Positions 38,286 to 48,973 of a DNA stretch of 64,000 nucleotides are shown piece by piece. This DNA is from Thozetella sp. PMI_491 (taxonomy: Eukaryota > Ascomycota > Sordariomycetes > Chaetosphaeriales > Chaetosphaeriaceae). The notes beneath the pieces are model-generated. The model was not told where the DNA came from, searched no databases, and worked only from the letters and a program-made list of their open reading frames with translations. The DNA lies in contig MU270027.1 in assembly GCA_021432635.1 (NCBI GenBank), positions 372,001 through 436,000 on the forward strand. The letters are read 5' to 3'. Positions within the stretch are counted from its first letter, which is position 1. Each line of letters begins with the position of its first letter. A program made the translations under genes and the position numbers.

Positions 38286-38311
38286 CTAAGGTACCTTAGG
38301 TAGGTACCTAC
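38286..38311. repeat. Adjacent palindromes around GGTACC before PHO8
   Basis: CTAAGGTACCTTAG (38286-38299, 14 bp) is followed at once by GTAGGTACCTAC (38300-38311, 12 bp). Both are perfect palindromes. Confidence 0.8.
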
Positions 38312-38427
38312 TCCTCATCGGAGAAGAGCTCGAGTGACTCGACTGAAACCAACCTCCCACAACCACACAAACTGCTCTCTGTTCGAAGGGTCCGGCCGCC
38401 GACGAACAGAAGAAAACCGCGCGCGCG

Positions 38428-40359
38428 ATGGTAAGGAACAAATCGTCTCTTCTTTGCCCGCCATGGCGCTCCTTCAATTGCTAACCAGCCACCCCGGCCG
38501 TCCCAGGCTCCTACAGCGACGACGCCGCTCCTCGCCGACTCACGGCGCCTCTCGGAGCAGTCCGACCGCCGCGCCGAAGAAGAGGACGCCGCCCTACACA
38601 ACACTGCTGCGCTACCCTCGCCCGCTCGCCCCACGAGCCGCGCCCGCGAAATCCTGCTCTTCCTCTGGGCCCTGCTTGCCACCGCTGCCGTCATCGTCCT
38701 TGCCGTTTATGTCCAGCACCACAACGATGCTCCGCGGGACCGCAACGCCCCCAACCAGGACCGCCCCGCCGGGAAGCGCAATCTTGTATTCATGGTGTCA
38801 GACGGCATGGGCCCGGCATCGCTCTCTCTGACCCGCTCCTTCCGCCAATACACCGAGGGCTTACCCATCGACGACGTGCTGACCCTCGACCGCCACTTCT
38901 GGGGGACGAGCCGCACCCGCTCGAGCAGCAGGTTGGTCACAGACAGTGCTGCCGGTGCTACCGCCTTCTCATGCGGCAAAAAGAGCTACAACGGCGCCAT
39001 CTCCATGCTCCCGGACTACACCCCCTGCGGTACGGTGCTCGAGGCGGCCAAGAAGGCGGGGTACAAGACGGGCTTAGTGGTAACCACCGACGTGACCGAC
39101 GCCACGCCTGCCTGCTTCGCATCCCATGTGTACCTGCGCGAACAGGAGGATGAGATCGCGCTCCAAGAGATTGGGGAAGGGGTCCTGGGCCGCACCGTCG
39201 ACCTGATTCTCGGCGGCGGCCGCTGCCACTTTCTGCCCAACACCACCGCGGGGAGCTGCCGGTTCGACGATGTCGACGTCGCCGCCCTGGCGCAGGAGAA
39301 GCACGGATGGTCCTATGTGGACGACCGGGCCGGCTTTGATCGCTTCCAAGGCGGCAAGAACATCTCGCTGCCGGCCCTTGGCCTGTTCGCCGGTTCCGAC
39401 ATTCCGTTCGAGATTGACCGACGTAACATGGCCGACGTGTACCCTAGTCTGAGCGAGATGGCCAAGACCGCCCTGCAGGCCTTGCGCGACGCCACTGAGG
39501 ACAGCGAAAATGGATTTTTCCTCATGATCGAGGGCAGCAGGATCGACCATGCTGGCCATGCCAACGACCCCGCTGCCCAGGTGCGCGAGGTGCTCGAGTT
39601 CGACAAGACCTTCAAGGCCGTCCTCGACTTCATTGCCGACACTTCGGTCGAAACCGTCTTGGTGTCCACTAGCGATCACGAGACTGGCGGTCTGTCGACT
39701 GCCTGGCGTGAGTCCTGCGTTGTCCTTATGGCCCCTCCAAAACGGCTTCTAACGTGTTTTCCCCAGAATCCCACCAGGCGGCGCTGCCCGTCTACAACTG
39801 GTACCCGCGCATCCTGGCCCAGGCCAACGCCTCCGCAGAACATCTCTCCATTCTCATGAGGAAGCACCTCGCCGAGACTAGCGCGCAGCCGAAAGAGACG
39901 CTCAAGAACTGGATCAACACGGAGCTTCTCATCAAGCATCTAGGAATCACAGATGCCCGCGAGAGCGAGCTCGATGATCTTGCCTCGATTCCTGCCAATC
40001 TCACCTGGCATTTCTCGAGCCTGGTCAGCCGCCGGGCGCGCGTCGGCTGGAGCACACACGGCCACAGTGCCGTCGACGTTTACGTTTACAGCTCCGGCGG
40101 CCCCGGCGCCGACAAGATCCGCGGTAACGTCGAGAACACCGATGTTGGCAAATATCTCCGGCATTTCCTCGGCGTGGACGTCAACAAGATCACAAAGGAG
40201 CTCAACGAAAAGATGGACCTGCGGGGCCTGCCAGAGCAGGTGAGGGCGAAGATCGAGATGGCCGAGGAATATAGCGATGATCACGACATGTGGACGAGCG
40301 CTCAGCTGACACACGAGTTTGGCTTGGAGGACGGTTCCGTGACCCTGACGGCAATGTAG
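38428..40359 (+). CDS. PHO8: Vacuolar-type alkaline phosphatase
   Basis: Three exons: 38428-38430, 38507-39707, 39767-40359, giving 598 residues. Exon 1 holds only the start codon: ATG is followed directly by GTAAGG, and exon 2 starts APTATTPLLADSRRLSEQ. The cytosolic N-tail is followed by one membrane anchor at about residues 50-70 (ILLFLWALLATAAVIVLAVY), a type II topology as in yeast Pho8. Catalytic features: FMVSDGMG with a metal Asp, TDSAAGATA with the phospho-Ser at about residue 148, IEGSRIDHAGH, and STSDHETGG. Family knowledge: a zinc/magnesium enzyme removing phosphate from many esters in the vacuole lumen. The model rests on the tiny first exon; no other ATG in frame precedes the conserved N-tail, which supports it. 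Confidence 0.92.
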
Positions 40360-41547
40360 ACCTATTTTTTCTGTCTCTGTTTTGGGGCGGAGGTTCTTTC
40401 TCACCTCTTGGTTGCATCATACGGCGTGGGTTTCTGTTAATGAGATCATCATGGTTGTCTGTCTGGCGTTAGCCCAGGGGCGCGGGTGCAGCTGCAATCC
40501 TCGCCGATCTCGCTTTCTCGGTGTATCCACATATAATTGTCACAAGATACCCAGATTCCAGACCTTAACCGAGTGCCATTGCTATTCCTCTCCTTGATCT
40601 CTCCCTCCTTAATAAAAGATGCTGCGCAGCAGTCTCGGCCTCTGTGGGGAGTGGCACCACCGTTCCCGAGACGACATAAGCACGGTAGTACAGCTCTCAA
40701 GTGGCGGGCATAGATGGCGCCGAAGGCTCCGGGAAGAGAACCTAGGTTACACCGTCTCGCATGTCGCCAGTTGCTTGTCCCAGGCAGCCCTCCTGGCGGC
40801 GAGTTTCATCCGGATACCTGCAGATGGTGGAGAGAGTCATCAGTCCCACTAGCAGGCCCGTCCTTGTGGTTCCAGTCCCTCCTGGCACCGCTAGTTTGAT
40901 CCGCCTGTCTACGGGGGGGGNNNNNNNNNNNNNNNNNNNNNNNNNNNNNNNNNNNNNNNNNNNNNNNNNNNNNNNNNNNNNNNNNNNNNNNNNNNNNNNN
41001 NNNNNNNNNNGGGGGGGGGGGGGGAAGAACTCACAAGGACTTGCTGTTGTAGTGGGCCATGGTGCACTTGGGATCCCATCTGCTATAGCCATGCCGTTGC
41101 TTCGTGTTTGCCTGTTGGTTTCGCTCGTGCCGGAGGGCGCATGAGCATGCATAAGAGGCCCTGTGGAAGGAAATGGCGAGAAATCGTCTAGCAAGAAAGA
41201 CAAACAGCTCGTCTTTGGATATTTCCCCCAATCTGACTGGCCTATTGATTGGTGCTCAACTATGGTGCCTCAGACACTGGACACTGAAGCCGTAGGACTC
41301 TTCTTGAATCTCCGCGCTGCCTGCGCTGATTTCGCCTCACAATCTTCCAGGTTATTTATACAGGCCAATCTGCTCACTGGATCGATTCCTCAAGGCTCAG
41401 CAAGTACGACATTTTCACATCGCGTTATGGCCGCGAATGACGAAAGAGCGAACGGACCGAATATTCACTCTAGAACAGGCAGCGGAAAAGCAAAAAGCTC
41501 TCTGACGTCCACCTCCGGCTACTTTTACATCTCGCCAGCAGGGAACC
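40360..41547. other. Intergenic region containing the assembly gap
   Basis: No gene is supported. An open frame at 41163-41696 starts without ATG and shows no family features. The N run at 40921-41010 hides an unknown length of sequence. Confidence 0.5.
40913..41024. other. Assembly gap within a poly-G tract
   Basis: Eight Gs (40913-40920), 90 Ns (40921-41010) and fourteen Gs (41011-41024) mark a sequencing failure at a G homopolymer. The true length is unknown, and 90 may be a placeholder or estimate. Confidence 0.95.
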
Positions 41548-41865
41548 ATGTGTTATTACATGCTGCTCCTTCCGATTTGTGGCCATCCTCCCCCGACCCT
41601 GATCGCTGCTCCCGGCTCCGAGACGTGCCCTCACCTTATCAGCCAGCTGGCGAGGATCTACGACCCCGTGGAGTGGAGCTTGGATCGCATCGATAGCATC
41701 CCGTTTGACCTCCCAGAAGCATGTGAGCCATGTTCGGAGAATATCTTGGTCGTCCATGGGGATCACTTTTGCAGCTGGGAATGCAGGCAGCGCTACGTAA
41801 TGCTCGGTCCACCGCCTTGGTACGGCTATCCGGTTGGAGACTCGGAGGAGAGGGGTTCGAGCTGA
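41548..41865 (+). CDS. Small Cys-containing protein, hypothetical
   Basis: A single-exon frame of 105 residues begins MCYYMLLLPICGHPP. It contains Cys/His spaced as in small zinc-binding proteins: C-G-H near residue 12, CPH near 28, CEPC in the middle, then HGDHFCSWECRQRY. Small proteins beginning MCxY...CGH are common in ascomycetes, but I do not recognise a function. There is no signal peptide of standard form despite the hydrophobic start. It sits about 520 bp after the assembly gap, so an upstream exon could be hidden. It could also be a chance frame. Confidence 0.5.
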   Translation: MCYYMLLLPICGHPPPTLIAAPGSETCPHLISQLARIYDPVEWSLDRIDSIPFDLPEACEPCSENILVVHGDHFCSWECRQRYVMLGPPPWYGYPVGDSEERGSS

Positions 41866-42426
41866 TACCTACTCTACCATAAACTTGGGTGGAAGGGAGT
41901 ATCGGAGTTAGGGAGTTGAGTGACAGAGACGCAGATGACAGGCACGTTCGCATTGATAATTCATATCCGCTCAGACTGAGCTGAGGGTTCCGGAATTTGC
42001 AGCCTTCACGGAGCCGCAAGTGGACTGGAGCCAGTTCTCCGGAGCCACGCCTGCTGTGAACCTGGGATGATTGATCCCACAGGTCTGGGCGTATTGGAGA
42101 GGGCCGAGACCGCTGTAGATCAAGAGCGTGGGCATCTCTTCGAGGCAGCCACGGAAACAGAGGAGCTAGTTCATCTCTCATAATGACCGCAGAGCCTAAG
42201 CGGTACTGATTTTGACGGTTAGAAGAGGAAAAAAAGTGGTGCTTGCGCACATGTAAGTAGCAATTCGATGTCTTCTCCAGGATCCCTGTCCCCCCCCCCT
42301 CGCACATGCTCTCTTGGTTCCCAATTTAGTTGAGCACCTACTTGGGAATACCTACATGTATACAGATTCGGTCGTGCATATTACCAAGATGATAGGATGA
42401 AATCCCCAAACCCGTTACTCTCCCAT
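41866..42426. other. Convergent intergenic region
   Basis: This 560-bp spacer lies between the small protein and the 3' end of the LPMO gene. It includes a run of nine Cs at about 42291-42299 and CTACTTGGGAATACCTAC near 42340. No gene is seen. Confidence 0.5.
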
Positions 42427-43085
42427 CTACCCTTGACCGGACATGGTGAAATCGATGCAGCTCTCGTACGACTGTCGAGCTCGGTTCGCGAACCACCACC
42501 ACTGAAGAACCTTTGGTGACTGTTTAGCACAACCTCCTCGGTCTTCTTTCGGAACTTAAATGAGACTGGGAGACTTACACATGCCCCGGCCGTTGCGCAC
42601 TGCCTGCGCACGTCGGGCAGGGTCACGGTGAAGTCGGTGTTGTTCACCGGCAGCGTCCTACCGTAAAACTCCCTCTCATTCGCATACCCCGTTGCCCACG
42701 CTACTAGCGGGAGGCCTATTGGTTTGTTGGTAGCCGTGTCTACGATGCTTACGTTGGCGCTACCGTCGTGCGGGATCGTCAATCTGACTTTGACCTCGAC
42801 TACCTGGCCAGGATGCCAGCTCTGCACGTAGTCCATATTGTCGGCGAACTGTAGGCCGCGGCAAAGCCACAGGTTGCACCGGTCGGCCCGGTAGTCGTCG
42901 TCCTCGGCGGCCAGCTCGGGCAGGCCCTCTATGTGCGACGAGTTGTCCCTCCGGATATCGTCCGTAATTTCCTTGCCACAAACGGCGACGGCCGCCGGCC
43001 CGACCTGGCGCGCCGGCGGAGACTCAACGTAGCCGTGCGCCGAGACGAGCGCGGCTAGGATGGTGAGCGGCAAAGCGAACTTCAT
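42427..43085 (-). CDS. AA16-type lytic polysaccharide monooxygenase
   Basis: Two exons on the minus strand: 43085-42579 and 42510-42427, giving 196 residues. A 16-residue signal peptide (MKFALPLTILAALVSA) leaves His as the first mature residue in HGYVESPPAR, as required for the copper histidine brace. The second brace His is probably the one in TIPHDGSANVSIVD. The block DRCNLWLCRGLQFADN and the C-terminal LQWWW...SYESCIDF stretch match my recollection of AA16 oxygenases of Aspergillus and Myceliophthora. Splicing out 42578-42511 is needed to recover that end; reading through gives an unrelated Ser/Arg tail. Family knowledge: copper enzymes that cut crystalline polysaccharide oxidatively; AA16 members act on cellulose and may produce peroxide. 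The family call is from memory of motifs. Confidence 0.82.
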
Positions 43086-44202
43086 AGTTATGGGCTGAGT
43101 TAGGGATTGGAGGCTTCTGAGACTGGCAGATGGCTCCAGGCACGGGAGGGCATCTTTGGCAAGGCCAGGGCAGCCGCACGGGTGGCGGGAACAAGAGGTG
43201 GGGGATCGAGTTGTAGAAGCGATCCTTTTATTCTTCGCCGTCGTCTTCCCTCCACCAGAACGTGGGCTGGACGCCCAGTATTAAGTATTTAATTACCCCT
43301 CGCGACCACTGCGCATCCATGTGGTCTGTGTGACATATAGCAACACATCTCCGGCCTCGCGCACGAACAGGCAGGAGGTGTTGGCCGGGGATGGGTTCGA
43401 GACTCGGGATATAACCTGGTGGTGGAGGGGCCTCATACTGGATAATTGGTGCTTTGCGGGGGTGGGCGATTTTCCATATGTTGTGGATAGATGCAGACTA
43501 GCACTCAAGGGCGGCAGAACAGGATAAACAGGCACCCTCGCTTCCTGGTTGCCTGTGGGTCGAAACAGCCGGTACTGGGCCGAGCAGTTGTGCCCAGAGG
43601 CACGCCATCGCACACAGTGGACTGTGTCGTCTTGAGCGAGTTTCACGGCAAGCAGGAGGGAGAGTCAGGTGTGTTCTATATGATACAGCCCTGGAATGCT
43701 TACTGGCACCGCTAGCCCAGTACACAGGTCCAAGGTATATATTTTCATTCTATGCCAACCATTTCTACCATTTCTAGATCAAGAAATTCCAACATAATCC
43801 GCACGGGACTGGCTGCTAACCTGGGAGCGAGGGGGCGACACCTCAAGGTAAATGGGCCGGCTGTCCGCTGCCGTATCCTTGAGCAACGTCATATACCTAG
43901 CTCCAGTCCTTAGAATGCTTGCTGTGCGGAAGCCAGCGTCCAACGTCGCACCCTCGGCGATATCCCCAATCTCGAAAACGGCCAGCTGTATCTATCTAGG
44001 TATCCGATATATAATGGTGAGTGTGGCTAGCCAGCCAACTACGGAGGTGCGCGGCGTCTCGGAATCGGCTGATGGGGATGCCTATGACCAACCTGTCCCT
44101 CTTTAGCATAGTTAGACGCGGAAACCGCCGGCCGATCAGGTGGCAAGGCATCCATGCGAGAGTCTCGTCCTCCAGGTTGCCGAAGACTCGAAGTTCCCAC
44201 TC
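43086..44202. other. Intergenic region upstream of the LPMO gene
   Basis: This 1.1-kb region lies between the LPMO start and the F-box gene stop. GTGGGG at 43198-43203, about 113 bp before the LPMO start, fits the CreA core SYGGRG. An open frame at 43852-44106 is not convincing. Confidence 0.45.
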
Positions 44203-46198
44203 TTAGTCGGAAAAGTCGGATTCGTGCAGATCCTCCGGGTCCGCGAGGTAGCCAATGTCGATACGACCACCCAGACGATTCTTGATCTCGTCCGACAGCA
44301 GGTCCTCTTCGGCCTGGGTGAATTCGCTGGAGTCTTGCTGCGCAACCAAGATTAAGATACCACCATGCGCGACCGCCGCGTCCGGGTGGTCGGCCAGAAC
44401 CTGGAAAAACTTCTGCAGGCCGGGAAAGCTGAAGTACGAGGGCGCGAGGATACTGAGGTTCTTGAGCTGGTGCATCTGCGCGAGCGCCGTGAGGTAGTCG
44501 TCGCCAACAAAGTCGCCCGTAAAGCGGAAGGTCTCGAGCCTCGTCGCGGATTGGGTGATGCGAACGATGTCATCCAGTGCCATCATCTCGCTCTCCACAA
44601 CAAGTTCTAGGAGCTCTGGGCAGTTACACACGGCATTCATGAAGGACCTGTGTCGGGTGCCGTCGAGTTCACCAAGATCCTCATCGGTACGCACACTGAG
44701 CTCCCTCAACTCATTCTGGGTGCCCAATGCGATGTAGAATTCCTCGTCTATCTGGGGTACCTTGGTGGCGAGGGTTCTGAGTCTGATCGTGGGTTCCTTG
44801 AGCACCTTGGTCAAGAGGCTCATTGCGCTGGGAAGATCCTCCATAATAATTCCTGTAAGAGATGTGCACTGCTTAAGCCAGTCGACGACTTGCTCGAATA
44901 CGCCGGGATATTCGGATTCCCAGTTGCTGCGGCGGACCTCATAGCTAGAGTGAATGGTCAGGCCCTCGAGGTTCTTGCAGTCACTCAGGGCATCAAAAGA
45001 CTGCATTGCCGTAAGCTCGAAGTAGATGTGTAGTCGTTTCAATGATTTGGCGTGAGTGTTCAGCGCCGCAAGGCTCTGGGCTCCAATATCGTTCATGCTA
45101 AGGACAGCAAAGTCCTCTGGACTTCTTGTTAGCCATATTCTTTGCATGATGCAAAAACCGATCATGCCCAAAGCATGTAGTTAAGCAAGGCCCGTGACGG
45201 CTTCCCATTAGACCCGAGGGTTCGAGATACGTCGGATGCGAGAGCGGGATACTGCACCTACCAATAGTGTTCGGCCTAAGGGCGAGGAAGAATCCTGCCA
45301 GCCCTTGGTCCAGCTCAGCAGCCGCTTTACAGAGGAAGCATCGGCTTTCGGGGCATTAGAAAAGGTTCAAGAGGCACCGCGTGGATATCAAGGACGCTTA
45401 CAGCTCCTTGAAAAGAGGGCAGCTCTCCCGGAGGGCTTGGCCAACTGAGGCGTCCAAGACGGATCCATCATGAACAGCCAACGAAGTCAAATTAGACAGC
45501 CTGGAGATCCAGGTGGTTAGCCTGGCCGTGGGAAGGTGGCGTCCCTCTAGATTGCTAAGGGCAACAGTCATGTCTTGACTATCGGCTGACGCCTTGACGA
45601 ATTCTGTCACAGTGTCTGCAACCTTGGCCACGATAGCATCAATGTCCATGGCAGCGGCTCGAGAGGCTTTAGACCGAGTAATTTTAGTGGTACTAAGGAC
45701 ATGGAATTCGTCCAACGGGGAAGAGAAAAATGAGGCCCTAAGTTCTGGGATATTGACGGGGTTGCTCGCTTCCCTCCCAAGATCCTCAAGAAGTTGAGAT
45801 AGATTGCCCAGCCTGAGGGCTTTCACCTACTCGCGGCGCGTTAGTGCCCATGATCGGAAGCAAAGACGCTCAGGCTATACACATGGAAGACACGCGGAAA
45901 GCTTGCAATTATAGCATGCAGAACATACCCAGAGGCAGTAGGGATAAAACGACTGGCCGAGGCTAGACGTGACGATAGATCGCCAGAGGCAGGCCCATTG
46001 TGGCAGTACGTCAGGGGTCTCCTCTCCGATACACACTGGTGAGTGTTCGTGGATGCTGTACAGCTGCGGCATTGCGAGGACCGAGATGGCCTTATTGACG
46101 CGGGATAGGACAAAAAGGCCCTGGAAGTCGCGACGGTTGGCAAGCTCTTTGGCGACAAGCCACCAGATATCATGAGGGAGTGACGTGGCAGCCTCCAT
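44203..46198 (-). CDS. F-box protein with leucine-rich C-terminal half
   Basis: Four exons on the minus strand: 46198-45929, 45826-45402, 45344-45262, 45116-44203, giving 563 residues. The N-terminus SLPHDIWWLVAKELANRRD followed by LFVLSRVNKAISVLAMPQLY fits an F-box. The rest has irregular leucine-rich repeats such as SLAALNTHAKSLKRLHIYF, CKNLEGLTIHSSYEV and MHQLKNLSILAPSYFSFPGL, and ends in an acidic tail. Exon 3 (83 bp) was found by phase and by the conserved reading FFLALRPNTI-EDFAVLSMND. Family knowledge: F-box/LRR proteins recruit substrates to SCF ubiquitin ligases; proteins of this plan are numerous in sordariomycetes and mostly uncharacterised. The substrate is unknown. Confidence 0.8.
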
Positions 46199-47272
46199 GG
46201 CGGCGGATGGCCTCCAGGCAGAGTGTCTAAACTTTAGGGCTCTTTAAAAGCGAACCGGGTGGGTAGCCAAGAGATCCAATGGGATGAGGTAGCGGCCAAG
46301 AGGCAGGAGCCGATGGCGAGACGGCAGTATCAGGTACCTCAAGAGCAACTCTCGATGAGCAGGTATTCTTCAGGAAACCCAAGGGGTTTTGAGAGGTCTT
46401 AGAGTATTATATCTTCGTTGTATTGGGCCGGGCTGAAGAGATGAGATTGCAGTTCTTGCCAGGAGTTACTAGTCAGTACAGGTGAGATTGAAGGCGCTGC
46501 GTGTCTAAACCAAGGGGTGCATGGTGTCAGTTATCCGATGTTGCAAGGTGAGATGAAGCTAGGGGCGGGACATTTTCCCATCAGAGATCGAAGACTGTTT
46601 TTTTTTCTCTCACCTCGGGATGGCGATGGTAGAACCTATGACCGTACTTTTTTTTTCGCGTACCTACCCGTGCGTGGCTGCTGGTCGTGAGATGTGAGAG
46701 GAGACGCGTCAAGGTTGGCGACAGCTGTCAAGGCGCGTCGGAGCTCTGAGAGCTGAGCTTAGGTACTGTGAGGGGCTCGGGCGCGTGCGCTCTCAATAGC
46801 TCTCCAAATAGGTACGAGGCAAAGAAAACTAGAAAAAAAAATACAGGCGGGCTTATTTCCGGAGCGGGCACGGGATTACGGAGAGTGGCAAAAGCCTGTT
46901 TGAATGGGGTAGGAGATCTGGCGAGCTGCTCTTGAGGCAAGGAAGGACAGTACTGCTTGTCATATGTATCAGGCCCCGCACTGTGGCCCTGTCTGCGCCT
47001 TGGAAGAAGTTCCTGATGTCTAACACCGCCCACCGTGTCAAACAGGGCTCCGGTCCCCCAACTAGTGATCGGGAAAACTACGGCAGTACCCGAGGTGCCT
47101 CACGCGCGCCCCAGCGATGCGCCTTCCCTGCCTAGAGGAACATGCAAGTGCCTGTACTTTAACGCACCATCGCCAACGAAAGGAGGAGAACAGTCTCCAA
47201 ATTCCGGTTGCTCCCTCCCATACGAGCGGGAAAATCCCACCGGACTTGGAGGATCAGATTCTCTGTCCTAAG
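46199..47272. promoter_or_regulatory. Divergent promoter region between the F-box gene and RAD9
   Basis: This is 1.07 kb between divergent start codons. It contains two long T runs near 46596 and 46648 and an ACGCGT at 46704-46709, the core of the MluI cell-cycle box. No gene is seen. Confidence 0.5.
46704..46709. promoter_or_regulatory. MluI cell-cycle box core ACGCGT
   Basis: ACGCGT is the site of MBF-type (Swi6/Mbp1) factors that drive S-phase and DNA-damage genes in yeasts. It lies about 565 bp before the RAD9 start, in a divergent promoter. A single hexamer can occur by chance. Confidence 0.35.
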
Positions 47273-48896
47273 ATGGCATCGGTTCTCAATTTCACTCTCA
47301 GTGAGGAAGGCGTTGCCGTCTTTCATGATGCCCTTGCCTGCATCGTCAAGTTTAGCGAGGACGTAACCCTCGAGGCCCGCAAGGACAAGGTAGATTCACA
47401 ACCTAGCCTCGTAGGTGCGCTCAGGCATTCGTATCGGTGCTAATATATATCCTTTAGTTAACCCTCACGGCCTTAAACTTGACCAAGTCAGCCTACGTCT
47501 GCTTCACTTTCGCCGCCAACAGGTTCTTCTCGAGATACAACTTCGAAGGAAATGCGCAGTATCGAGACAAGTTCTTCTGCCAGTTATATATCCGAGTATG
47601 CAGCATGGCATCATGATCCTCCCCTAATTTTGCCGCTCTAACCGCGTGCAATGCATCCAGTCTCTAATGTCCGTCTTCCGGGCACGCTCTAGCGGAGATC
47701 CGACACGGGACCGGGATCGGGAGACAACTATTGATCGCTGTGATGTGCTGGTCGATGACGGCCCTGGAAGGAGCAGTCGCTTGATAGCAAAGATTGTCTG
47801 CAGAAATGGAATCACCGCCTCCCATGCCCTGCCGTTTGAGCCCAAGGCTCCGACACATGCCAAGTTCATTAGCAACGAGGCCGTTCACCACTGGGCAATG
47901 TCGTCTCGGACGTTGCGCCAGCTCATGGACCATTTTGGCCCCGGGATCGAGCTCCTCGACATCAACCCCGATGACGAGGCACGCGTAGTCAATTTTACGT
48001 GCTTCACCGAGAAGGCCGTCAAGATCAGCACGAAAGAGGAAGGTGAGGGCTCTCAGTTATATTCGGATTGCGCCCTTGCTAATGCCCTAGCCCAGCCGTT
48101 CTCAAGAAGCCTCTGCATACATCTATTGCAGTGGACATGGAAGAATTCAGCGAAATTGAGGTTGAGAACAAGCTCCATATCATCATCAGCGTGAAGGACT
48201 TTCGTGCCATCCTTCAGCATGCTCAATCCACATCCGGCGCCTTGGCTGCACGGTACTCGAACCCAGGGCGACCCATGAAGCTCCAGTACGAGGCCGACGG
48301 CATTGTGTGCGAATTCATTCTCATGACAGTGGGTGAGAAAGACGCCACAGCCCCCCAGAAGATGAAAAATGCCAAGAAAGCCGCCATGCCCGCTCGCCCG
48401 GTGCTGGAAGCATCCTCTCACCGCGGGAGTTCTGTTGCGGCAATCGAGACCCAGCAACCGTCAAAGGAAGCCCCGAGACCATCAGCCCAGCACCGAACAC
48501 CGATCCGGGCACGACAGGCCCAGTTTGAGATTCGCCCACCGCCCGTCCCACCACCTGGAACTGCCCGATCCGAAGGGCTCTTCGTGACCCAGGATGATGA
48601 TGACCACCAGTGGGACCCAGCCAACTCTGGCGACGAGGAGGACGACGGCGATAATGCTCGTCTCGAATGGGACGCTAGTGCCCAACCGGTACGTACCACG
48701 ATCTTGGTCCCCTGCCCCCCTTCCTGTCAATCAATATACTGACCCGTAGCAGTTCGAGTCAACGATGCGGATTAATAGTCATCTGAACACGCAGGTAGAG
48801 TCTCGTGGCGAGGCCCCCGGCAACCTTCCAACGGAGCTGGAGCCCACCCAAAGGCTGTCCGATGTCCGTAGGTTCGGCCTCTTCTCGCCTGGATGA
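47273..48896 (+). CDS. RAD9: DNA damage checkpoint clamp subunit Rad9
   Basis: Five exons: 47273-47389, 47458-47595, 47661-48042, 48096-48688, 48753-48896, giving 457 residues. The N-terminal half is the PCNA-like double domain: MASVLNFTLSEEGVAVFHDA, then LTLTALNLTKSAYVCFTF and FFSRYNFEGN, later ELLDINPDDEARVVNF. The C-terminal half from about residue 300 is Pro/Ser-rich and acidic, with FVTQDDDDHQWDP, the expected disordered phospho-tail. Family knowledge: Rad9 forms the 9-1-1 ring with Rad1 and Hus1, is loaded at damaged DNA in the nucleus and, through its phosphorylated tail, helps activate ATR/Mec1. Exon 5 follows a TAGCAG tandem acceptor, so a variant with one extra Gln (start 48750) is possible. 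The stop is only 77 bp from the stop of the convergent Ats1-like gene. Confidence 0.93.
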
Positions 48897-48973
48897 TGTA
48901 TACGCAACTGCAATGGAAATTTGGCCGGCGTTGGGGGTGACGAAATGATACCAGCTGGCTGCCGCCACAATGT

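Larger units (their letters stand above)
37420..38427. other. Intergenic region between GDH2 and PHO8
   Basis: It holds a 15-bp tandem duplication at 37861-37890 and CCTAGG/GGTACC palindromes at 37934-37943 and 38286-38311. The last lies about 120-140 bp before the phosphatase start codon. TGACTC at 38332 resembles half of a Gcn4/Cpc1 site but lacks the final A. No gene is seen. Confidence 0.5.

Noticed and set aside
43376-43410. B-box-like GGTTCGAGACTC suggesting a tRNA
   Set aside because: The flanking bases do not form a T stem and no acceptor or anticodon arm could be drawn.
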